A stretch of DNA of 64,000 bases from Neurospora crassa OR74A (Eukaryota > Ascomycota > Sordariomycetes > Sordariales > Sordariaceae). The position numbers and the translations under genes were made by a program. Positions within the stretch are counted from its first letter, which is position 1. Each line of letters starts with the position of its first letter. The notes beneath the pieces are model-generated. The model saw only the letters and a program-made list of their open reading frames with translations, made no database searches and was not told the origin of the DNA. This document shows, piece after piece, positions 33,750 to 46,904 of the stretch. The DNA is taken from NCBI RefSeq assembly GCF_000182925.2, contig NC_026501.1, forward strand, positions 2,852,001-2,916,000. The letters run 5' to 3'.

Positions 33750-36698
33750 AAGCTGCTTTAAGTAGTTACTGGAACTGAAGAACCTGGGCACGATGCGGTA
33801 GATCCGGGCCGATACACTTCGACCTTCTCGCATATTTGCCTCAATATCGAGCACAGTTGGGTGGTCTTAGAGGCCTTTGCAGATGTTAACCACTTCAATT
33901 ACAAGCAGGCGGGATGCAGACAATACCCAACCTACGATTTCAGCAACCAACTCGTCCCTTTGCCGTGTTGGCATCAAGGATCACGGCCATGGTCAAACGT
34001 GTCAAGGCACTAGCCCACTTCTCAACATAAAACCACCTCTGGCTCACATCAACAGCCCACATAACGGGCAGAATAGATGGATTTATCGTCTACTTAGAAG
34101 CAAGCTACCTCCTTCGTAGACCTATCTACAACACAACAATATGACCTTTGACATCAACTATGTGAGCATCCAACATACCTCGATTGGCCATTTAGCGAAC
34201 AAAGACGGTTTTCATATCGAGGATGAACTACCATTCTGTACTTTTTCTCTTGGAAAGAAATCCTTAATTTTGAACATGTCTGTCACTGTTTACTACCTTG
34301 ACTCTGGAAATCCTGGTGTTAGGCGCTTGGTGGTGGTTCCTTTGTGAAACTGTAGCCTTGATTTATAACCGGAATGATTCGGACGCTATATACCCATACC
34401 CCCTTGACTTGTTGGGGGAGCAGGTGGAACAAAGGGCGGGTGCATGGGGGCGTGATCTTGGATCTTGTGGCCTCAAACAATATCACCAAAGCTGGCCAAT
34501 GATGTTTCGCTTGTATCTTGATTTTGATGAAACATTGTTCGCCGCCATATGCTCAGTTCCACGTCAATAATGTTGGTTTACTCATTGCCTGTGCGTCCGT
34601 ATTGTTGAAATGTCACGCATTTGGAGATTAAAGAAGAATTGATGTTCATGGATGTTAAAGAGAACCGACGGGGGGAAGTACAAGTGAAGTTCAACGTCTG
34701 CTCCTTTCATATGAAGCGAGTGTCAGATGTATGTATCGTCGTAGTTAAAGATGACATGCAATCTGAGATCCGCACGGCACACCACGACATGCATGAAAGG
34801 CCATGACAACGATAGTGGACCGATACGCTGCCGAATTCAGGTAGAAAGATACGATAAACACCATGTCGGCTTTATATGTTGATCACACAGGTCACTTCAG
34901 GCATCCTCCATCTGTTACCGATGAGGAGGAAAGGAAGGTAGGATGATCGGTGGCTTTGGACCCGTTTTGCAACCTCAAGCACATCTCCTGTCCGTCACAC
35001 AGAATATAGATACGAATGGCATAAGTTTACGTCCGCTTCGGCATGGACCGCGTTTTGCTACGACGATAACGCGGGCCTCTGTTCCGCTGGTGAGCCCACA
35101 GCGACTTGACACTATAAAACGCAGGATTTAAGTCCGCACAGCTCAAAAGGTCGCGTATCGACTACGAGGACATGGGATATGGTTCAGATGATCGAAAGAG
35201 CAACAGACGGGCGACTGACTGGCGTCAGGCTTGCGAACTACTACCGTCATGAGAGCTCGAAGAGCCAGAGGACAGCTGGTTGACAAGCAGCATCGACACC
35301 CGAACAGGCGCTTCTCAACCGGAAAGCACGACCTACGGGAGACAAAAGTCATGACGGAGTTCCGGATGACAGTTTCCGAGTGGGGCGATGGTTGTGAATG
35401 GAAGCAGAACGGGGGGTCAGCAATGTGGTTTTGTTGACGAAGCCATCGACGGAGCTCGTGAAGCAAACTTGAGTGGACCTTGTATTACCCAGGTCGATGC
35501 CGAGGTGTTGTGCATGATTCCCTTCGTCGTTGGTTGAAGGGCGCTATGGGTAGATGACGAAGGTGTATATCGCTTCAACGTGAGAGAAGGGCGACAAGTA
35601 ACAAACTCGTTCTTCCTCGCATCCCGAGCTCGCAGCCCAAGTTTGCAATGAAAGGGGTGGTGAAACCTCGTCCTCAACAGAGTAATCGGAATCGAATTGT
35701 GCAGTCCATCCTCCTCTCGAAAGGGGAGTAACGGGCATGCACGCTGCGTATTGCACTCAAGTGATTTCATTCACAAGCTTCGTAATGGCCCTCCCAGAGG
35801 AAACGCTGAAACTATCCCCGATCGCAAGCGACCAGAGGAGCTCAGCGCCCTGCTTTTCTGATGCCAATTACAGACGCGAGGATCACGCGCAGACCGTTGC
35901 CGGCAGAGCCAAACACCAGGTGGACCTGATGATTGTAGGCTGAAAGTGAAGCGATTTCTCCGAATTTCTCATATGCCTGGTAGAAAGTGTTTTCCCGAAG
36001 GAAAAGGTGTGAAAGACACGCTTGCGCGAGTCTCTCCGTTCGTAGCATAGAAACGCAGCGTTGAAGAGGACGAGGCTTCACGAGGAGAGGAAAAAAGGGA
36101 AAAAGAGAGGAAAGTGGAACAGTCCCAGAAAATTGTTTGGGGTTATAAGAGAAAAAGAATTGAGGCTCTGTGCCGTTGAGGGCTCGTCCAATGAGATGTA
36201 CGCTTTGTCCCAAAGGTCCACCCAGAATTGCGGATGCTGAGGAAGCGGGCAGCTGCTGCCGCCTGGGGCTCGGCGCACTGATAACCTATCGAGTTGATGG
36301 CAGATGGGTGACCCTTGCCATCCATGGAGTCCTGCGTCAAGCACTTGGCGGGACTGTCTCCACCGATCTAAGAATCCTTGTCTGAACTAACCTAGTCCCA
36401 CTCGCGTCGTTCAATTGAGAAACAGGGACAAGAAGAGGACCCAGAACAAAGAGACACCAGTAACGACGGGTTCCTCAAGAAAAGCGAAACATCATGGGTG
36501 TGGGGGCCACCGCCTGCGACCCCGGTCCTATCACGGCCTCACCCGTCGTTCTCACAGGTTCCGCGGCATGTTGCCCTTGGAGGGAACAACGTTCACAGGG
36601 TGACAGGGACCGGCCAGACCGTCCCCCGGTTTTTGTGATAACCTCTTACGTTCCCGAAGCCCCCAAGTTGGCCGCGCCAGAATGCGGAAAGGCGAGTG

Positions 36699-36729
<31 letters not shown>

Positions 36730-37010
36730 AGGCTGACATGGTGAGACACTTTTTGGGTAGGGGTACCTAGGCGTATGTTTGATAACCTGAAGATATAACC
36801 CAAACAGTTTGTTCACATCATCGTCCGTCGTTCTTAACCATCATCTCTTGTCTCTTTCTTGCTTCTTCACTTTCATCAACTTCGCTTCCTTCTTCGCCGT
36901 GTCTCTATCCTATCTCACTCTCGCTTTTGCCACCTCCTACACTCCAGTACCTACCGCCCTGCCCTCTCTTGGCCTTTCCTTCCCGGGCCGAACGAATCAA
37001 CAACTTGAAG
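33750..37010. other. Gene-poor interval of 3.3 kb
   Basis: This holds the 3' flank of the DUF7624 gene and the promoter of the methyltransferase gene. No coding frame with family features is found. A run of 29 A lies at 36699-36727, and pyrimidine-rich leader sequence covers about 36.8-37.0 kb. Confidence 0.45.
36699..36727. repeat. Homopolymer A29
   Basis: An uninterrupted run of 29 A lies about 285 bp before the methyltransferase ATG. It could be the nucleosome-free tract of that promoter or slippage. No target duplication or element sits next to it that would mark a retroposed tail. Confidence 0.9.
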
Positions 37011-38299
37011 ATGACGGTATCCCCAACACCCGAGGAGCTCCCTCATCTCTGGCAGAAGCCAGTCTACGCCACGCTCCTCGATGTCCTTCAGCGTCTCCGT
37101 CAAGAGCCTCGAATCTGGGGGCTCAAGGAGTCTCGGGAAGAAATCCTTAAGGCGCAAGCGGCTAGCATGGCCGAGGTGGCCTTCAACCGGCAAGAGATCA
37201 TCTCGTTCCTCTCATCCATTATCAAGAGCGGCTTGCCATGGCTTGACAGCGACGAACAGCGGGAGGACATCTGGGAGGAGGCTAGTAGGCGGTTGTCGGA
37301 AAGGTGTGGTCGGACAGGTATGTGCAAAGAGTTCGTAGAGGGAGAGGGGACTTTGGGTCGTCCCAGAGGGGCTGGATATGAAAGGTCTCATCAAACGATT
37401 GGATGGTGTGAATGAACGGTAGTATTGATGATTTATGGGGTTTTCCGCATCTGTAGCAATGGGCGAAATCATACGCCGATGGCCCTTCCGGGATGGGAAG
37501 AACGTGTCATCTGAATGCGGCAGCGACTTCGACCTAGCCATTCGCGAGCCTCCCCTGACTGGCGATTCCCTCGGCCTCAAAACCTGGGGATCATCGTACG
37601 TTCTCGCCCAGCTTCTCCCGCAGTTTGCGGCTGGTCCCTTGGCGCACCTCTTTCTAGGAGAGGAGCCTCTCGACGTACTGGAGCTCGGGTCTGGCACCGG
37701 CCTTCTGGGTATAGCGGCCGCCTGTCTCTGGAAGGCCGACGTGACCCTGACCGACCTACCCGATATCATCCCCAACCTCTCGCACAATGCTGAGCTCAAC
37801 CGGGAAACAGTGGAAGCGCGCGGGGGAAGAGTTGAGGCGGCTGCGTTGACCTGGGGTAGCGATGACTATGCGGGGGAAACTCATCCGCGCTTTAGGGTGT
37901 CAAACCGCTACAAGGTCAGTTTGACGTTCATTTATGAATATGACAGCAATGTGTTGTCAGTCTAAGAAAGCCGTAACTGACTTTGTCCAACAGCTCATCA
38001 TTGTAGCGGATCCCCTCTACGATGACCATCACCCGGAACTCCTCTCCTCCGCCATCAATACACAGCTCTCCCTTGAGAGTGACGCCAGATTACTGGTCAT
38101 GGTGCCCCAGAGAGATGAGACCACGAAGGGCTTGACCAAGTCTCTCCGTTGCAAACTGGAACAAGCAAGCAGTCCCCTGACGTTGGTCGAGGATGCTATC
38201 GCTTCTGGTGAGGACGATTGGGGCGAGGGAGAGACGGATGAGACTGATCGTGTTGGGTTTTGGTGGGGAGTTTATCGGCGAGAGAAGCCTTCTTGGTAA
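37011..38299 (+). CDS. Family-16 SAM-dependent protein-lysine methyltransferase (EFM2/Rrg1-like)
   Basis: Three exons (37011-37317, 37457-37914, 37994-38299) give 356 residues in phases 1 and 0. The start MTVSPTPEELPHLW is the first ATG in this frame; an upstream extension has none. The helical N-terminal domain (about 1-130) is typical of EFM2-like enzymes. Then come KTWGSSYVLAQLL and motif I, VLELGSGTGLLGIAAA (about 175-190). Next are LTDLPDIIPNLSHNAELN (motif II and the ribose-binding Asp) and the post-motif VADPLYDDHHPELL, where the family has (D/E)XX(Y/F). The relatives are S. pombe rrg1 and yeast EFM2, which methylates elongation factor 2. The EF2 substrate is inferred from yeast. No membrane or targeting signal is seen. 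Confidence 0.92.
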
Positions 38300-41200
38300 C
38301 CATCGGCTGCATGCTATAGTTGAGAGAGCGGCGCGGATTGAGAAAGCTGACACCGCTGTGGGTGGTTTTTCATCGGTTATAAAGCTTAGAACAAGACCTA
38401 ATAAGCATATAGATACTAGATATCTTAGTTAGACTGCTTATAGACTCAAACAATATCACTTTCAACATGCAAGCACACAAGGAAAGACAGCATCGCAATA
38501 AACGAGATGACATGGATTTGCCCGATCCATATAGATGTCCCCATGATAATGATGACAAACAACTACCTGACCGCTTGGCAAACCATTGAACAATCTGATC
38601 TCGAAATAGACCGTTGTTCATCACCCGAACAAGCCAACGCTGCTTATATTCCATGTACGTAGTAGAACCAGGGTAACACAGTCCATACCCCCTCTTTCCA
38701 AACCCAGTCTTAATATCTTCTTTCCCCATCTTCAATCACGCCCAAGACCAGATCGTAGCATCCTCTCGCCAATATTATTCACACACTCGCACTATACTTC
38801 CTCCCGTCAGAAATCCGTCACCATCACAACGTGAACTTCGTACCCCATGGCCTGTCTCCTATGCACACAACACCGCTGAAGTGAAGCTGCAAGGAAGAAC
38901 AGGCTCAAGTTTCTGGATATCCGCGCAACTTAAAGTATTTCCAATAGTGATATTTCTTCGCGGGAAATCATCAGCACGCTACAAACTCGAACAGACAAGA
39001 TCATTCGGCCGCCATACCCACTGACACTGTTGTGCTTTGAGAACAATACAGGGCTGTTTCAGTTCTTTCCCATCAACACCTGTTTTGTCCCGTTTCACTA
39101 TCGGAAGCTCCGGCCAGGTGAACAAGAGACAACGCACCGAGCTAAGCGAGGCATAACCTTGCCTGTCTTGGCCGAGTCACGGGGAGAGGAGGAAAGGTAT
39201 TGCAGAGGAATGTGCAACCGTAACGGCGCCTTCTCCAGTGCGTAGTTGGTCTGTTGCTCGTCACACCTCACCATGGAATGAATTTGAAATCTCATTCAGC
39301 CAGCCATGCGACGGAATCGTTAGCCGGCTGGGGTCTCTAACCCAGACACTGGTAGCTTTAGATCGAGAGAACCTGCCCGACTATCTGTATTCCCCTACTT
39401 TTCGACGGTCATGGTGGGGTTGAGCCTCAGTTACAAATGACCTGCGTGATCGCCAATAATGACATTGAGTTCTGCCAACTTCATCCACATGCAAGGTTCA
39501 ACGAGCCGTTCAACTGCGAAGAAGACGGAGGAAGAGAACGACAGAAGAAGGTGGAGACAATGGCCAGATCGAGTGGTGGTTGGGTACCCCCCGCCATCGC
39601 CCGAGCCCGATCTCACCAAAGATCAAAGTGGAGCCGACACTGGTCCACCTTTGGCTTGGCGGCCGCAGATCGGTGAATGTCTTCTCCCCGCAGAAAGTCC
39701 AGGTCCCCGGTTCAATACTCCAACTTCACTCGTGCTCCCCTTCCGTCAACTATGTAAACTGACTTCCAATTTGATCACATGTATTGAAAAGTCGAAGAAC
39801 TTCTGTCTGATGCCCTCCATCACCTCTACGAAGCATATTTACGATGCACCATGAAGGGAATGAAATTTGGTCGGTCAAGCTATGAGCTTCACAATCATCG
39901 TGAGGAAACCAAGATGAAGAAATGCCAGAGTATCTCATCGGTCAAATGACTAACGAAGCCGACTTCGACTCCGGAAAAGAATGCACGAGACATACGTATG
40001 CAAGGTACACAATACATAAGTAGGAAAATGTAGAGCGTACGTGGTAAGACACGCATGCTAGAGGGGTATGTAATGCTACCCACCTACCCACCCCCTCCCA
40101 TGCCGCATTTCCAGTAGGGAGACTGACGGTAAGGACAGTCGACCTACATCCTAAGAAAGGTCGAGTCAGGAATCTACATCGTATCTTATGATCACATCTA
40201 GCCATCTTTGCTTCCCCTAAGCTTCTCCTACGATCTGGCGCTGGGTTATGTTTCCAAGACAATTCTTACAATTCACCCCCGTCAAGATGGGCGCTAAACT
40301 CCAAGCTAGACAAGGGGAAATCGCGGGGAAGCAGGGGTGAATTAACCACGGCGATCCGCTTGGGATTAGGAACGGGAACAAGTGTTGCGCCATTGACGAC
40401 AACAACCCAGGAACTACCTAAGCGAGAAACTGATCGGTGCCTTACCTCTAGGTATATCCACTTGATGACCGCAATTGTGAAGAGCACATGGCATGGTTCT
40501 CATTAAGACCACGCGCGGGTTGGGAACATGTCCCGGAAGTAGAAGCGGTTTAATCGGTTTCAAGAGAGTAAACACACCGGGAACAACAACCGAACCATGA
40601 ATGACAACGTAGTTTGCCAGAACGGTTGAGCCGTAACATGTAGTACGATGTTCGTTTCTTCAATCGAACAGGTTCTCTTAACACGTTCCGCTCTGCTTTG
40701 CTCTGGGTTGTCACCTGCCTACATAATCTTGTTTCTATTATATAATGTGTACTACGCGAACGCATCAGCTTGTCAAGGAAGTGTGTGCAAGCACTCACTA
40801 GATACGACCTTGAAGTCAGGTTACAGTAAAAGCAATATTCACGCCTGACGAGTCTGACAAGAATAGGCTTGACAGTCAAATGGGATATGCGCTACGGCGT
40901 ACGCATACTATGATTCCTGCCTATTATTTCTTAGCCCTTCCAACCGAAGCAGTTGTCTCCCAAAGAACAGGCAGCACATTTCCCTTTGAGATGCCAAACA
41001 GCTTTGCCACACGGAAGCTATCAGTTATAGCCATGAGAAGTGTGAGACGGTGGGACACACAATTCGTGGGGGCGTAAGACCTCATTGCAACGACCAAGCC
41101 AGGCTTTTGTCCGAAACAGGGAAATTCCGGAAAACATCTATACAGCGAAGGAAAAGGTACCGCATGTAAATGAATATCACTTTTTGCTGGAAGAATGACA

Positions 41201-44200
41201 CGCATTGTTGCAACTCAAGCAACTCCGTGATCGTCTACCCTTTGATACTCGTTCTTCTTACAAGCACTTGATGTGGTGAACGCTGACACCACGCCTAGGT
41301 TACATCTTGAAGATATGAACGTGAGATGATGCAGTGTGTGAAAGTGTGTTATGCAAGCTAAAACCCTTATACCACCCAGTGCCAAGTACCTACCTAGTGA
41401 CACGACAGGGGCAAGCCGGCAATGGCGATGAATCAGCACGCAACTGCGGTGATGTGCCGTTGGAGAAGTCAAAAATGATCCTAGAAGCCCAATGGCGTAC
41501 CAAGCAATACCTCTACATAACATCCTGGTCTACATTGTCAAGACGATCACACGGTGATCACGCCTCTGTGATTGGTGCATGTAGGTAAACAAATGACATG
41601 AGTTGGCTTTGGCAAAGGAAAGTGGTATGAAAAAGGCAATGCTGTAGTGTTGTATACTACAAGCGAATCCCTCAATCATTGCTCTTCAAAATTCTGGTTC
41701 ATCCTAGGATGGCAAGACACGCAGAGAATCGGTTCACTGCAATCTGGAGGGTTAACATGCCTGTATATGCCCACTCAACTTACGATTTGTTTTGATACCC
41801 AAAGTAGGGTTGTCGTTTCTGCTGCGCAGAAATTACGTTGCAGAACAAACTAGTATAGACGATTGTTTTTTCGCCTTACCAGTCAGCCCTTCCGCTCGCC
41901 GTCTTGCCTACCTATCTACTATGAAATAGCAAGCCACAGGTACGATTCCACAGCGCGAAATAGGCGACGAACCGGGTAAAACGCCTTCCCTTTGTGAAGC
42001 TCACTACCCAAGCACAACTCGAGGTTGCGGCACTGGCGTGTTGTACATCTGGGTAAAGCGTATGTATACTACGCCAGATACTCGGACCATACCATCATCG
42101 CTGTAGGGATGGAAGGGGGTGATCACCCTCCATGTCTACCAGATATTTCTCCTCTTGAAGTCAAGTCCCAAAGGTTAGGGTCTTCCCAAACGCCGGTCCT
42201 TAACGTCAGCCGCCACGACCACTACCGACGAGCCAAGTAGTCTTTAACCTGAGTAATATATCTCGATTCAGTTTCAACCGCCTCCTCCTGTCTGGCACTT
42301 GGAAGAGTTGTGCCTTGTGCGACCCAGTGAGCCAGGAGCCTACTGCCCTCTCGGCTCCCCTGTTTTTAACCAAAGGGGTTGCCTACTGTATACCTACGTG
42401 AGGTAGGTAGAGGCGTGTTATATTATCCTGCTGCGCTGTACTTTTCCGGGCACACGGCACACGGCACACGGCACACGGGGCACACTATTCGTCGACTTGT
42501 CCTTAGCCCTTGGCCCTTTGGGTGTCGCGGGATTTCTGAATGATTGACTAGGGACCTGGGGGAACACCAACTCGTGGGCTCTTATGGTGGTTGGGTCGCG
42601 GTTAGGTATGCGGTGTAGCTAGAACTGCGTGGTTCTGCGTTCCTTGAATTGGCAGGGAGGTCGCTTGCGTTGAAGTTGAGACACAGGTAAGTAGAAATAG
42701 CTACGGCGCACGCTTGTCTGGGCATCACTTCTCGCGCGAACGACTCGGAACTTGGGATAGCGATTTGTGAATCTGTTTGAGATTTGTTTCAACTTTCGAT
42801 TACCTAGTTGACCTCTACCGATTAGGCGAGCCTGGCATTGGTTGTTATGAAAGGACTGCGCGGTTTGACAAATGAAGCCAGGAACTCGTCAGGGCAGCAG
42901 CGATATGGAGTATTGCTTACTGTGTAGAGGTAGGTTCAAGGTGGACATTTTCACAAACGCGAACTGACGTAATTTTCCGCTGGCCATGTATGTTTCTTTG
43001 GATTTGTATGAAAAGAGACTGAGACTATGGCATAGCCGCATGAGCAGGATAGACAAATTAGCGCATCAATGACAGGTTAATTTTAAATCCCCCGTAGATT
43101 TTCAAACGCGGAGAATAACATCACGGTTTGATTGATATTCAGGCCTTGAAAAAGCCGATCCCTCCACCCAACCACCAAAGCGAAAGAAGAAGAAAAAAAC
43201 GCCTATTGTGCGATTGCAGCGAAAAGGCTTGCTGACAAAACCCTCCGGATTTGAGAACGCCCACGATTCACTTACCAGTCGGTTATCTTGCGTTAAGATG
43301 CCGGCTGCTGCCTCATGTCTGCAGCCCTGAACCACGAGTCTCGCCGCAACAGAACGCCGCCAACCACTCTCTGTCCTGGGCACTTGCGAGCCTCGCGGCG
43401 GCCATCCCAATTCCTCTCAAATAGTATACACGGCTGAATATTCAACTTGAAGTGAAAGAGTTCTCATCGTCGTTCCCAAATTGCTTCTCGAGGGTCATCT
43501 CTCAGAGCATTGTATCAGATCAATGGGATCTGGGTTTCGAGGGATCGGTGCCGCGACACAGCACTATGTCACTGGTCGGCGGGTATTGTGTGTGTGTGAA
43601 TGGGCGGATGATTTTCATCGCTTGGAGCGGATTGCCCCGAAAGCGGGATCGGCTGGGGTTCCGGGCCTAGTGAAGAGAAGCTCCTTGCTGTGAGCCTACT
43701 ACTATCTACTATGGTACACTAGTAGTGTAGAGATACCCCACTACCTATCTAGTGAGATGCGAACTTGTGCTCGTCGTCAGCATGAAGAATCAAGTATGAG
43801 GAAGAGGATATCATAACTGAAAGATGCTGGGTTGATATGGCATTAGATTCTTTGGAGCGTAGTTAAAATAGACTGCTCGCCATTCTCGTGGTGACAGAAT
43901 TGCGAAAAGGTTTTGCCAATTTCCACGCAAGTTTGAAAGCGCCGTGATTCAGAGGCCTCAACAGTTCCCTTAGGTAGTTGGCTGCAGTGGGCCCTCTGGA
44001 ACTTGGCGAGCCAAAATAGGTAGGTAGGTACAGAGCCGCGATGAAACTTGGCGGCCGGGCAAGGCCAGAGCCACGAGCAACTTACACAGTTTTAAATGGC
44101 TGTTGCAGTACGTTGTAGGTGTTTTAAGTAGGACCTGATACCTTTATCCACCATCGATGTTTTCCATTGTGTTTGCAGCTTGTGTTGGAGCAAAGAGGCA

Positions 44201-46904
44201 AAATTGATATGCATCACCGCGAGACCCATATGGATGGTGCTCTAGGCTCAAAGGTCGACAGTCAGCCCAGACCACTGGACGCTTGCCTGAGAAATGTGCG
44301 GAGTGAGGTGGGCAAGGGCATGTAGAACCGGCATAACAGGAAGCGAAGCAGCTGCTTCGTGCTTCAGAAAGGCAAAAAATACCGGCGTCTGTATGACTTG
44401 GTAATTCTCGCTGGCCACCTTAAGACTCGGAGCTGCTGTTGACTTGATCATCGTCGATGGTCCTTAGGGGGGATTCCAAAGCCAAAATCAACGTGTGAGT
44501 GTTGCGTTAACATGCAAAAGGATCGGCGGAAGAAGCGATAGCCGTACCCCCGTCCCGCACAACGGAAGAGCTGATCAGGACATCCATCGAACGTGAGCGT
44601 GGACGACGGTTGGGTAGCATTCGCAAGTCCAAACTGGTGTAGAACACAAGTTCCGGTCGTTCGCCCTGCAAGCCCACGTCGAGGAAAGATCCGTCAATTG
44701 GGATGGCGCAAGACCCAAAGGGTACGCACGTAGTGTACTTCTTGCAACCATTGTCCGTTCCTTGGTATCGTCGTATCCTTCACGACAGGCCCGGTATATG
44801 CCGGCCTTAGTGCTCCGCTACCTACCATGCATATATAGCCAATACTACTCATAGCAAAGAAACCAAAAGTCGACGAAAGAGAACAGCGCCAGTCGTGAGT
44901 TTGACATGAAGAGCACGGCTGTTCCTTTTTGTTCTTTTCTGTGTCGATTCGCAAATGCGGGCATGATGCCGGGCTTTGAGCTGCTCTGGCGCATGCAAGT
45001 TGCTGCTCACCCGCAACCCCTGGCCCCTGTCAGACACGAGATGGCGCTTGGCCAAGAGTGGTGAGTGATTCTCTCCCGTCTCTTTGTGAATGGCTTGAAG
45101 CCTTAACTTGGAGAGGACTTTGCGCAGCAAGAGTGGAAGCGTCAGACAGGAGGGAAGAAGTGCTGTGGCCCACCTCGCGCATCGCCAGCTCTATTGTTGC
45201 GTGGCTCCGTGGGTGTGCTGCCCGGCGGTGCCCTGAGCTGAGGTGGCTCGTGGCTGGACAGTGCAGTGAGGATTGAACGGGGCGGCCCACCGTGTACCTG
45301 GCGATACCGCCTTACCTCAGACCACATCACTAGAGGCACGTAGGGGTCGCTCAATTGTACCGGGACCAATTCCACCTCTAGAACTATACACTACTGCTGC
45401 TTTTGCCTGTCCTCTGGTTTGCGCCAGTCACATCAAGCCTTGTGTTGCGTCATTTGCCTTTGCGCCATTAACAGCAGATTGGCAGCAATCCCAGGTTGCT
45501 GCAGCAAAAAGAACCAAACCATACTCAATCTCAAGAGGCACAAGTTTAGGGTGAAATAAAGGGTTGTGAGAGCGGCGGCCCTGATCACGACTGGCCGACA
45601 ACAAAGGGCGGATGAGGTGGTCCGTTGTAGTGTAGAAGGTAGGTATGTCGCAAGCGCTGCGGTTACCTCCAGGCTAGGTATTTCCTGCCTGCCAGCCCAA
45701 GGGAAAGTACCACTGCCCACATTGCACCTCTGCCGATGGAGTGAGGGAAAATGCCTACTTTACACTGTCCGGTCGTTGTGAGCCCACCCACCTAGGCTAG
45801 CGTGATTCCTGCCTTTTGAGTTACTTCCACTTCGTTTCGTTCCCATCCGCCCGTTCCATGTACACTTTCGATCATAGCAGGAGATCCATCGAGGTACATA
45901 CCCCGTGCACCCCGTTCTCCCCGGACGCCCCAGTAGGACCAGGGCACCTCTTAGCATCTGTACACCAAAAGTGTAACCCGGCTGTGAGTATTCCACACTA
46001 GGTAAGAGGTACCTACCCTTCTGTGAACAGGGTGGGTACCTATCCTCCTGCAACCACTTCGATTCTCCACTCTCACCACTTCGCTTCCACTCCCAACCTG
46101 TCTCCCGTCCTTGACCTCCGCCCTCCCTCTGCCAGGTTCACGTTCTCGTCGGCCGGGTTCTCTTCCACGTTACGCCGTGCTTTAGTCAAATCGTCCTCCT
46201 TTCGCTCGCCTGCCTGTCGTCGGCTGATGTTGTCGTCCAGGGCCAGTTGCTGTCACTCTTGGGTGCCTCGCCTCTGCCTCTCTTGTGTGCGCCTTGTCAC
46301 TAGGTAATTCGACTTCGGTTACGGCTTCCGCCCCGTTCTCGCTTGTGTTAGCCTTGAAGGTTCGCTGTTGTCATTCCCCCTCACGCCGCCCTTTTCATCC
46401 GAGAGCACGGCACCCTCACCGTCTGCCTTCTCTTCCTTGCAACTTCCCGGGCCGTTGACGTTGAATCTTCCCTTGCTCTCGCCTATCGGCTCTTCTAAAA
46501 AAAAAACAAAAAAATCAAGTCTAACACCCGAGTGCTTGTTCAAGTCGCAACTTACCACATCCGACGACGATCGACCCCCTGGTCCCAAGCCCAACGAGTC
46601 CACGCGAGGACGATGAAGCGAAACCCAACACCCTGCCCATCCGCTCATTGAGTATACCACTATACCGTACCATACGACACTCGGCGATCCTCATAAATCC
46701 GTCACAAGTTTTGGTGCTGGACAATTGTCACTTTCCGCACAAGACCTCAAGCCACCGCTCCGGTGCGGGAACCCCGCCGTATCTAGTATCGGGTCATACA
46801 CATAGGAGTAGCGAAGGAGGAGAGAGCCTGTAACAGGAAAGACGAAAGACAAGAGGAGGGATTGTGGTGGACGCGCATTTTGTGCTCGAGTGAATCTATC
46901 CAAG
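38300..46904. other. Gene-poor block of 8.6 kb
   Basis: This is the longest interval without a gene. Frames on both strands are short and show no family features. I looked for tRNA B boxes (GGTTCGANTCC and its complement) and for 5S rRNA and found none. Runs of GTAGGTA type lie near 42.4, 44.02 and 45.64 kb, with related CCTACC runs near 41.4 and 43.74 kb. A CACACGG tandem repeat lies at 42451-42478. The last ~900 nt (46.0-46.9 kb) are strongly pyrimidine-rich on the plus strand and look like the long leader of the ELL gene. Confidence 0.45.
42451..42478. repeat. Tandem repeat (CACACGG)x4
   Basis: Four perfect 7-bp units are followed by GG and a partial unit. It is a heptanucleotide minisatellite with no sign of function. 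Confidence 0.95.

Noticed and set aside
36927-37010. Upstream extension of the methyltransferase reading frame
   Set aside because: The extension has no ATG (it opens at TTG). The first ATG in frame, 37011, matches the expected N terminus.
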